Assembly (NCBI RefSeq): GCF_000346485.2
Contig: NZ_KQ976354.1
Location: 7,674,283-7,738,282 of the forward strand
Length of the DNA: 64,000 bases
Source of the DNA: Scytonema hofmannii PCC 7110
GTDB lineage: Bacteria > Cyanobacteriota > Cyanobacteriia > Cyanobacteriales > Nostocaceae
Reading direction: 5' to 3'
Below the pieces are notes generated by a model that saw nothing but the letters and a program-made list of their open reading frames with translations, was not told where the DNA came from and did no database searches. Shown in pieces: positions 10,455 through 17,072 of the stretch. Numbering within the stretch: the stretch's first letter is position 1; every line of letters starts with the position of its first letter. A program made the translations under genes and the position numbers.

Positions 10455-11333
10455 TCACTGATTATTGCCAAAGCGAGCAATTAACTCTGGGCGTGATAAT
10501 TGCATGAGTAATGGCGTAAATTCTTCTGGTGGTAAAGTTAATATTGATTCAATAATTGTGGAAAGCTCCGTATCAAGAGAACCAAAACGAACTTTTAACA
10601 AGTTTTCTACAACTTGCCTTTGTCCTTCCTGTTTGGCAAGTTCACGCTCTTGCTGGTAAAGTGGTGCTAATCTCATAATCAACTCCCGGTCTTCTGGTTC
10701 TGAAATGGTTTGGGAAGCTAAATTCTGCCTCAGAGTGTATAACAATTCTAACGTTGCTTGACGAAACGGATGGGTGATGGGCAATGCCTCTAGTTCATCA
10801 ATGGCGCGGCTTTGCACTCTCCCTCTTCCCAACATTCTTAACCATAGTGTTTCTGGGGTAGGTGGGAGTTGATGAATCGCAACGATTGCCATTCGATAAG
10901 TATCAGGGGTGAAGTACACTCCACTAGTCCAATCTTCGGCTTGAGTTGCGCCAAATCCTAAGAGTAACTTGCGTGAAGCTGTCGGTGTTAGTATCCAAAG
11001 TTTGGGCAGGGCTGAGTCTTGTCGAGCCGAGGTGTTGTTTCTCTTCGCTTCGCGTCGCAATTCTCCCCTGATTTGTAAAAGTTTGAGCAAACAATCACAA
11101 ATGTCTTCCACAGGTGCCGCATTGCGAAACGGTTCTAAAATCGCTGGGATGGCGGCGATTCTACCTAACAATCCTAAAGTTTCTAATTGGGCTGTTGTCG
11201 GTGTTGGTGCAAAGAGAAGATCGATTTCTCTGATTTCTGAGGAGACTTTTTTTGAAGATTTGACTTCTCCATAGGGTTGAAGCAGTTTTTCAAGATAATC
11301 TTTGGCAAATTGGTCATGAAGAAATCGAGTCAT
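10455..11333 (-). CDS. Rpn-like putative nuclease, DUF4351 family, array copy 6 (no tetrapeptide block)
   Basis: At 292 residues this is the shortest and most divergent copy at its 3' end. AKQEGQ runs straight into RQVVENLL, so the tetrapeptides and the EERR segment are missing. The tail carries several substitutions (ENLLKVRFGS, LDTELS, LPPEEFTPLLMQ). The N-terminal domain remains like the others, with RMAIVAIHQ as a private change. The internal GGGAG-ATG at 10676 would give a 73-residue product. In E. coli RpnA the repeat helix contributes to dimerisation of the small product, so losing it could change pairing specificity; this is inference. Confidence 0.85.
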   Translation of the reverse strand: MTRFLHDQFAKDYLEKLLQPYGEVKSSKKVSSEIREIDLLFAPTPTTAQLETLGLLGRIAAIPAILEPFRNAAPVEDICDCLLKLLQIRGELRREAKRNNTSARQDSALPKLWILTPTASRKLLLGFGATQAEDWTSGVYFTPDTYRMAIVAIHQLPPTPETLWLRMLGRGRVQSRAIDELEALPITHPFRQATLELLYTLRQNLASQTISEPEDRELIMRLAPLYQQERELAKQEGQRQVVENLLKVRFGSLDTELSTIIESILTLPPEEFTPLLMQLSRPELIARFGNNQ

Positions 11334-11902
11334 GTTTTGAGATAGTGAGAGTTTTTTCTGTGAGTGTTGGTACAGTCATTTCACGCTAGTGAGTTTCTGT
11401 TCATGAGTTCAGATTGTTAGTAGCAGGTTACAATTAGCCGTTGTCCTGACCTGGAAACGACTGTCTGAATACTCTAAGAAGTTATTCGCCAGATTCTCTC
11501 TAATTTTGTAGACACTATTTCTCAGAGAATTGATGAGAATTTTAAATAGTTGATTTTGAAGAAAAATCTCACAATTATGAATGAGATATTTCTCCGAGCG
11601 AGAAATCTGTTCATTATCTCTGTTGCTGAGAAAACTGTAGAAAACATCTCAAGGACAAGTACATAACTATCAAAATGAGCAAGAACAAAATATTGGCTCT
11701 GTTTACTAACAGCTTAGTTGCTGCTCAAACAGTTCTAAAAAACCGGGTTAGAAGAGAAATCGCGAACGACAAGTTGCACGCTTTCCACTCTCACCCGGTT
11801 TTAAATACAACGACAGAACCAGTAGAACTGGTCACTGGTCACTGGTCACTGGTCACTGGTCACTGGTCACTGAATCACTGGTCACTGGTCACTGGTCACT
11901 GG
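11334..11902. repeat. Array spacer 6 (between copies 6 and 7), subtype with extra block
   Basis: It carries the AGATTGTTAGTAGCAGG block at 11409-11450 shared only with spacer 3. Short plus-strand frame from 11675, hairpin 11740-11748 with 11793-11801, and the longest heptamer tract in the array at 11827-11908. Confidence 0.8.
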
Positions 11903-12841
11903 TCACTGATTATTGCCAAAGCGAGCAATTAACTCCGGGCGTGATAACTGCACGAGTAATGGCATAAATTCTTCTGGTGATAAAGTTAATATTGATTCAA
12001 TCATTGTCGAAAGTTCCGCATCCAGAGAACCAAAACGAACTCTTAACAAGTTTTCGACAACCTGTCTTCTTTCTTCAATCTGTCCCTCAAGTCGTCCTTC
12101 AAGTCGTCCTTCAAGTCGTCCTTCAAGCTGTCCTTCCTGTTTGGCAAGTTCGCGCTCTTGCTGGTAAAGTGGTGCTAATCTCATAATCAACTCCCGATCT
12201 TCTGGTTCTGCAATGGTTTGGGAAGCTAAATTCTGCCTCAGAGTGTATAACAATTCTAACGTTGCTTGACGAAACGGATGGGTGATGGGCAATGCCTCTA
12301 GTTCATCAATGGCGCGGCTTTGCACTCTCCCTCTTCCCAACATTCTTAACCACAGTGTTTCTGGGGTAGGTGGGAGTTGATGAATCGCAATGATTGCCAT
12401 TCGATAAGTGTCAGGGGTGAAGTACACTCCACTAGTCCAATCTTCGGCTTGAGTTGCGCCAAATCCTAAGAGTAACTTGCGTGAAGCTGTCGGTGTTAGT
12501 ATCCAAAGTTTGGGCAGGGCTGAGTCTTGTCGAGTCGAGGTGTTGTTTCTCTTCGCTTCGCGTCGCAATTCTCCTCTAATTTGTAAAAGTTTGAGCAAAC
12601 AATCACAAATGTCTTCCACAGGTGCTGCATTGCGAAACGGTTCTAAAATCGCTGGGATGGCGGCGATTCTACCTAACAATCCTAAAGTTTCTAATTGGGC
12701 TGTTGTCGGTGTTGGTGCAAACAAAAGATCGATTTCTCTAACTTCTGAGGAGACTTTTTTTGAAGATTTGACTTCTCCATAGGGTTGAAGCAGTTTTTCG
12801 AGGTAATCTTTGGCAAATTGGTCATGAAGAAATCGAGTCAT
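11903..12841 (-). CDS. Rpn-like putative nuclease, DUF4351 family, array copy 7
   Basis: This 312-residue copy has five EG-type tetrapeptides (EGQL, EGRL, EGRL, EGRL, EGQI) before EERR. Private changes include SSEVREID instead of SSEIREID and SQTIAEPED instead of SQTISEPED. The internal GGGAG-ATG at 12184 predicts a 93-residue C-terminal product. It is the copy furthest upstream in the direction of transcription. Its leader joins the interrupted spacer that contains the parD-like gene. Confidence 0.85.
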   Translation of the reverse strand: MTRFLHDQFAKDYLEKLLQPYGEVKSSKKVSSEVREIDLLFAPTPTTAQLETLGLLGRIAAIPAILEPFRNAAPVEDICDCLLKLLQIRGELRREAKRNNTSTRQDSALPKLWILTPTASRKLLLGFGATQAEDWTSGVYFTPDTYRMAIIAIHQLPPTPETLWLRMLGRGRVQSRAIDELEALPITHPFRQATLELLYTLRQNLASQTIAEPEDRELIMRLAPLYQQERELAKQEGQLEGRLEGRLEGRLEGQIEERRQVVENLLRVRFGSLDAELSTMIESILTLSPEEFMPLLVQLSRPELIARFGNNQ

Positions 12842-13116
12842 GTTTTGAGATAGTGAGAGTTTTTTCTGTGAGTGTTGGTACAGTCATTTCACGCTAGTGA
12901 GTTTCTGTTCATGAGTTCTCAGTACCTGGAAACGATTGTCTGAATACTCTAGGAAGTTATTCGCCAGATTCTATCTGATTTTGAAGACATTATTTCTCAC
13001 AGAATTGATGAGAATTTTAAATAGTTGATTTTGAAGAAAAATCTCTCAGTTATGAATGAAATATCTCTCTCATCAAGAACTCTGTTCATTATCTCTTTTG
13101 CTTAGAAAACTGTAGA
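12842..13116. repeat. Left half of the interrupted eighth spacer
   Basis: This is homologous to the leader half of the other spacers up to GAAAACTGTAGAA, where similarity stops inside the 3' end of the parD-like gene. The right half resumes near 13826. The unit was therefore split by, or recombined with, the intervening 0.7 kb block. Confidence 0.75.
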
Positions 13117-13329
13117 ACGCAAATTTTGCCAATATTCTGGTGTAACTTCCTGACCTTGAGAATCAATGCCTTCCAGCAAAAGTACTTCTAACTTCGCTTG
13201 TGTCTTGCGTTTTTGGTCTTGTTGCACCAAATCCAGAAAATATTCGCCAATGCTGTTATATGCACCTGTCATGATTTGTGCTTCTACATAAACACGCACT
13301 TCATCAGGTATATCAATATCTATTTTCAT
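13102..13329 (-). CDS. Orphan ParD-like antitoxin
   Basis: This 75-residue protein starts MKIDIDIPDEVRVYVEAQI and continues GAYNSIGEYFLDLVQQDQ, the pattern of the ParD/CC2985 ribbon-helix-helix antidote family that represses its own operon and neutralises a ParE toxin. A parE gene should follow on the minus strand, but the next DNA is the array spacer and no toxin frame is present. The last four residues (STVF) and the stop are encoded by spacer sequence (the GAAAACTGTAGAA motif found in all units), so the original 3' end was probably lost when the array met this gene. It may be inactive or act in trans. Confidence 0.65.
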   Translation of the reverse strand: MKIDIDIPDEVRVYVEAQIMTGAYNSIGEYFLDLVQQDQKRKTQAKLEVLLLEGIDSQGQEVTPEYWQNLRSTVF

Positions 13330-13427
13330 TGGATTTCAAGCATAACTGTCTACATTATTTTAGCTTACCGATCCATGTTGACAAATCGCGCAGTATTCAG
13401 ACAGCAGTGCTACATTTACTAACAGCA

Positions 13428-13532
13428 ATGGATCGTTATGAGTCAACCAGTTTTTCCGGAACACAGCAGATTCTCTCTCAAATGTTTACCGAATTGTTGG
13501 TGACGGCTGAACAAATTCTAACTTCGAGATAA
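13428..13532 (+). CDS. Possible 34-residue small protein
   Basis: A short frame (begins MDRYESTSF) ends just before the ribosome-binding site of the following gene. There is no convincing Shine-Dalgarno sequence. The bases before the ATG (TTTACTAACAGC) match the array spacer motif around the recurring 25-codon frame. It may be a real leader peptide or only a remnant; confidence is low. Confidence 0.2.
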   Translation: MDRYESTSFSGTQQILSQMFTELLVTAEQILTSR

Positions 13533-13544
13533 GGAACACGAATC

Positions 13545-13784
13545 ATGACCGAGCAAATGCCTAATGATGCACCGTCCCCCGAAGCACAGGAAGTCGCTGA
13601 AAAGTTTTCTACCGGGATTGAGAACTTTCAGTGGCGGGGTGATTACTTTAAATTCTGTGAAGTTTTGGGGCTAACGCCAGATGATTATGCTGAATCCCAC
13701 TATCAGCGTTTCATTGAACTGGCGGATGCATTATCTCATTTTCGCGTTGAGGAATTAGCCAAAATTTTGGACGCGTTTAAGTGA
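13545..13784 (+). CDS. Small protein of unknown function
   Basis: This 79-residue acidic protein (starts MTEQMPNDAPSPEAQEVAEK) was not recognised as a known family. AAGGAA lies about nine bases before the ATG. Residues 25-79 look helical and include WRGDYFKFCEVLGLTPDDYAE. There is no membrane segment or signal peptide. It sits in the block that interrupts the eighth array spacer, divergent from the parD-like gene, and could be cargo of the rearrangement. Confidence 0.55.
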   Translation: MTEQMPNDAPSPEAQEVAEKFSTGIENFQWRGDYFKFCEVLGLTPDDYAESHYQRFIELADALSHFRVEELAKILDAFK

Positions 13785-13825
13785 AAAATGCGATCGCGAT
13801 CGCTACTGCTAACAGGTACGTCGAG

Positions 13826-14040
13826 AGCACAACTGTGATGATGGGAAAAAACAAGAGATTGACTATGTTTCCTAACAGCTTAGTTGCTACTCTAACAGTT
13901 CTAAAAAGCCAGATATGTGAATAAATCGAGAGTGAAAAGTTGCATACTTTCCACTCTCACCCAGTTTTCAATACAGCTACAGAATCAGTATGACTGGTCA
14001 CTGGTCACTGCTCACTGGTCACTGATTACTGGTCACTGCT
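13826..14040. repeat. Right half of the interrupted, degenerate eighth spacer
   Basis: The short plus-strand frame is kept in diverged form (13839-13922, begins MGKNKRLTMFPNSLVA and ends KSQICE). The hairpin is decayed (AAAGCCAGAT opposite ACCCAGTTT), and ACTGGTC/ACTGCTC heptamers run from 13994 into the 3' end of the next gene. It is the oldest-looking copy of the spacer. Confidence 0.7.
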
Positions 14041-15009
14041 TATGTTTCTTGCCATCGCCTGTCGTAATATTTGTGGCAACCAGGAAAGATAATAATATAT
14101 TTGTTGTGCCTGACTGTACAGAGACAATAACTTTGCTTCTTTCCAGAAAGTAGATGGTAGAACGGCTTTGAGAATTTTTTCAAATTTATCTCCCGCTACA
14201 TTTGGAATTGAACCGCTAACAGAATAATGTTGTAAATGTGGAGGTAATTTCCAGTTAATTTTAGTGTCTGGCTGATGTATGACAGGTTCAACATTTCCCC
14301 GCCATGCAACTCCCATGATTTGCATAGTTTGATACACCATTGTGTTCCACCCTTTCTCTTTCAAGTAGTTCAACCCTTGACCTACATCGGGAGAGGCTAA
14401 ATCGTGAAATAAAATTAAAGCATCTTCTTCTGCAACTTGTTCGCAAATTATTGCATCATTGAGTGGCGCTGGTGCTTCGTGATGACCGTCTATAAATATC
14501 AATGACCATTTCCGTTGCAATTTATTTGCTAACTCTTCTACTTTTTGAGGGCTATGTCCTGGTATGAGATTTACAGATTCCTTCACGTCTGCCCACTTTA
14601 GTGATTCTGTAACGCTTTCATGAAATAATTGTTGGGATAGCATGGGATCGATTATATCTAACTCCACACCTCCTAGAGCTAAATGACAAGCCGACCAACC
14701 CATCCAACAACCTATTTCTAAAGCTTTTTTCCCCTTAAATTTTAAGGCTGTATTGTAAAGAATATGAGCTTCATCTCTGCTAACAAATCCTACCCCCTGC
14801 TGTCGCTTATCAACGTACCAGTTATGAGCAATATTCCGGCGCAAGTAAAGCCAAAAAGAATCATATGTATTTCCCAAAATCATATTGGGAAAACATGAAT
14901 CTGGTTGAATAATGGAAAATCCTGGTGAAACATAATCTCCCTCTGGCAATATGCCGCCTTCTATCACTTGTGCTGTTTTTTCAATCATGGGATTTTTTGT
15001 ACTACTCAA
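14026..15009 (-). CDS. Class I SAM-dependent methyltransferase
   Basis: This 327-residue protein has a Methyltransf_24-like Rossmann fold. Motif I is ALEIGCWMGWSACHLALGG (about 95-113), the acidic end of strand 2 is LDIIDPML, and the SLIFIDGHHE motif lies near 165-175, followed by ALILFHDL. Substrate is unknown; related enzymes methylate sugars or small molecules. Its last residues (SSDQ) and stop are encoded by the ACTGGTC/ACTGCTC heptamer tract at the array edge, so the 3' end was altered or is defined by repeat sequence. It is followed on the same strand by the array, with no other partner gene. Confidence 0.75.
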   Translation of the reverse strand: MSSTKNPMIEKTAQVIEGGILPEGDYVSPGFSIIQPDSCFPNMILGNTYDSFWLYLRRNIAHNWYVDKRQQGVGFVSRDEAHILYNTALKFKGKKALEIGCWMGWSACHLALGGVELDIIDPMLSQQLFHESVTESLKWADVKESVNLIPGHSPQKVEELANKLQRKWSLIFIDGHHEAPAPLNDAIICEQVAEEDALILFHDLASPDVGQGLNYLKEKGWNTMVYQTMQIMGVAWRGNVEPVIHQPDTKINWKLPPHLQHYSVSGSIPNVAGDKFEKILKAVLPSTFWKEAKLLSLYSQAQQIYYYLSWLPQILRQAMARNISSDQ

Positions 15010-15086
15010 ACTGGTTTGCAGTACTTGTTAAGTTGTACTTACCAAGTCCACGGTTGTCCATCTAGTATCGAAGGTAGCTATTACAA

Positions 15087-15140
15087 ACAAAGCGGGCAAT
15101 ACACAGTATCTCGTCTCAGATAATGTTTTGCCCGCTTGTT
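15087..15140. repeat. Inverted repeat between divergent genes
   Basis: AACAAAGCGGGCAA pairs with TTGCCCGCTTGTT (one bulge) across a loop of about 28 bases. The region 15010-15658 otherwise shows AT-rich DNA without a gene. A possible -35 box TTGACA lies near 15569, upstream of the radical SAM gene. Confidence 0.5.
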
Positions 15141-15658
15141 CCTTCTAGTTTGGTTTTCAGTACTAGCATGGAAATCTTACTTTTGTGGATTTGATTATAC
15201 TATAAGTGGCGTCAAAAACTTTGTTATGGGCGGTTATGGGGTTAATCGTCAGATTCGTTTTGGGCAATCTTGTGTAGCAGGTACGCCCATTACCGTGCAG
15301 GGTGTAGTTGAATGACTGGCGGCTGGGCTTTCATTTCAAGGCTCTTCCCAGTCTTCAGGTTGATGATATTCGTGCTTGCAGAGTGCGATCGCTCAATACA
15401 TTGCTTAGGCATTAAAGGTATCTCTTTTAGTGAAACTTCAACTCATAGATTGGGGTCATTTATCATAGATGTTTACAAAATGTAGTATTAAGTAATTACT
15501 CGAAAAATTAAGTATTTATACGTAATTTACAAACCTCTTTTAGGTGATTTAATTTGACAAAATCCTCCTTGACACATTAATAGCCTGTGTGTTTTGATCG
15601 GATAGTTTATTTCAGTATGAAAAGTAAAAATATACACTATGTATTGTTCGGAGTTAAT

Positions 15659-16717
15659 ATGACTTTTTTCATAAAACCGAAAAAAATTCGCTTGGACGCA
15701 GCTACAGTTTGCCAGTTAAACTGCCCTTCTTGCCCAACAGCACAAGGAGAAATCAAAAAAACGCTTAGAGGGGGTTTCCTGAAATTTGAAGATTTTAAAA
15801 GATTAGTAGATGAAAATCCTTGGTTATCACATATAGAATTATCCAATTGGGGGGAAATCTTTTTAAATGCAGATATATTAAAAATTTTAGAATACAGTTA
15901 TCAGAAAAATGTTTCTTTGTCTGCTAGCAATGGCGTCAACTTAAATACTGTTAGTGAAGAAGTTTTAGAAGGGCTGGTGAAGTATAAATTTAGAAAGATG
16001 TCTTGTTCTATAGATGGAGCTAGTCAAGAGACATATGAAATTTATCGTCGTCGGGGAAATTTTGAGCGCGTAATTGATAATTTAAAAAAGATAAATCATT
16101 ACAAAAAAGTATATAATTCCAAGTTTCCATTAATAAGATGGCAATTTGTAATTTTTGGCCACAATGAGCATGAAATACCAATTGCAAAACAATTAGCTAA
16201 AGAACTAAATATGGAACTTTGGTTAAAACTTTCTTGGGATGAATCATTTTCACCGATCAAAGACAAAGAAAAGATTGCTAAGATTACAGGCTTAGGTGTT
16301 GCTAGTCGCAGCGAATACCAAGAAAAATATAAAATTAACTATATGCAAAAAGGAATTTGTTCTCAGTTGTGGAATGAACCTCAACTAAATTGGGATGGTA
16401 GAGTGTTAGGTTGTTGCTTTAATCATTGGTCTGATTTTGGAAATGCTTTTGAATCTTCTTTAGAGACAAGTTTAAATAATGAAAAAATTAATTATGCTCG
16501 ACAAATGCTTTTAGGGAAGAAGGAAGAAAGAGATGATATTTCATGCACTCAATGCATTCACTATAAAGCCATGAAAAATCACAGTGAATGGTTAACAATG
16601 AGTCAGATAAGAAGGGCAAGCGCAGCTAGAAAGTTACATATGATTGCGGATAGTCTATGGATTGGTAGATTAGGTAGATTAAAAGTTTGGCTTGTGAATA
16701 ATTTTATGAATAAATAA
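15659..16717 (+). CDS. Radical SAM protein with SPASM-like C-terminus
   Basis: From the chosen ATG the protein has 352 residues and begins MTFFIKPKKIRLDAATVC. CQLNCPSC gives the CxxxCxxC ligands for the radical SAM [4Fe-4S] cluster. A cysteine-rich C-terminal part (GICSQLWNEPQLNWDGRV, LGCCFNHW, CTQCIHYK) fits a SPASM-type domain for auxiliary clusters. This start is preferred because GGAG lies six bases upstream; in-frame ATGs at 15587 and 15617 lack such a site. Related enzymes modify peptides or act in cell-surface glycan pathways. No precursor peptide or partner gene was found. The gene is more AT-rich than its neighbours, which may indicate transfer. Product unknown. Confidence 0.8.
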   Translation: MTFFIKPKKIRLDAATVCQLNCPSCPTAQGEIKKTLRGGFLKFEDFKRLVDENPWLSHIELSNWGEIFLNADILKILEYSYQKNVSLSASNGVNLNTVSEEVLEGLVKYKFRKMSCSIDGASQETYEIYRRRGNFERVIDNLKKINHYKKVYNSKFPLIRWQFVIFGHNEHEIPIAKQLAKELNMELWLKLSWDESFSPIKDKEKIAKITGLGVASRSEYQEKYKINYMQKGICSQLWNEPQLNWDGRVLGCCFNHWSDFGNAFESSLETSLNNEKINYARQMLLGKKEERDDISCTQCIHYKAMKNHSEWLTMSQIRRASAARKLHMIADSLWIGRLGRLKVWLVNNFMNK

Positions 16718-17072
16718 GTAAGTCGGCATTAATATTGATTGTCAAGACAAGGCAGAGAAAGTAAGGATAAAAATTAGTCTTTTAACATTTTTTAACATTC
16801 CTTCGTTTATTTTTGCCTACCTACATAAAAAAGTATCCACGGTTTGAGAAGTTTTCTCTCATAAATTCAGAAATAAGCAAAATATTCTTTCCTGTTTGGG
16901 CTTTGATCGGTTTTACAAAAAATCTTGCTAATATAATTCTTGCTTACTAAATGTGGCTATGTAGGGTAATCCGCATCTTATATAGGAAGATATCCCGTAA
17001 GCACAAGTAAGTGTAAGCACTGCTAATCTAGCCTTAAAATCCTAATCAGTAACTTTGATAGAAGGCATGACT
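16718..17072. other. AT-rich spacer upstream of htpG
   Basis: No gene was found. TTAACATTTTTTAACATT is a short direct repeat near 16780-16800. No CIRCE operator was seen. Signals for the htpG promoter could not be assigned with confidence. Confidence 0.4.

Larger units (their letters stand above)
2983..14040. repeat. Tandem array: seven gene-plus-spacer units of about 1.42-1.49 kb
   Basis: Seven direct repeats each contain one minus-strand DUF4351/Rpn-like gene and one spacer. The starts of successive units are offset by 1420, 1440, 1489, 1484, 1484 and 1448 bp. The units are nearly identical along most of their length. They differ in the number of 12-bp (four-codon) units in the gene, in spacer subtype, and in heptamer copy number. 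The left edge coincides with the clpB stop codon. On the right, the last spacer is interrupted between about 13116 and 13826 and resumes up to the 3' end of the methyltransferase gene. Confidence 0.95.

Noticed and set aside
3148-12782. Plus-strand open frames of about 60-100 codons opposite the array genes (for example 3700-4005 and its six copies)
   Set aside because: They are exact antisense shadows of the conserved minus-strand coding sequence and have no ribosome sites; they recur only because the gene recurs.
4558-12841. Possible CRISPR array from the regular heptamer-spacer pattern
   Set aside because: Repeat units are 7 bp and contiguous without unique spacers, and the large units are 1.4-1.5 kb coding repeats; no cas genes are present.
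13278-13532. 84-codon frame beginning MLLHKHALHQ
   Set aside because: Its first 50 codons overlap the parD-like gene start and upstream region in antisense; only the last 34 codons from 13428 might be real.
16718-17072. Heat-shock CIRCE operator upstream of htpG
   Set aside because: No TTAGCACTC-N9-GAGTGCTAA match could be found.
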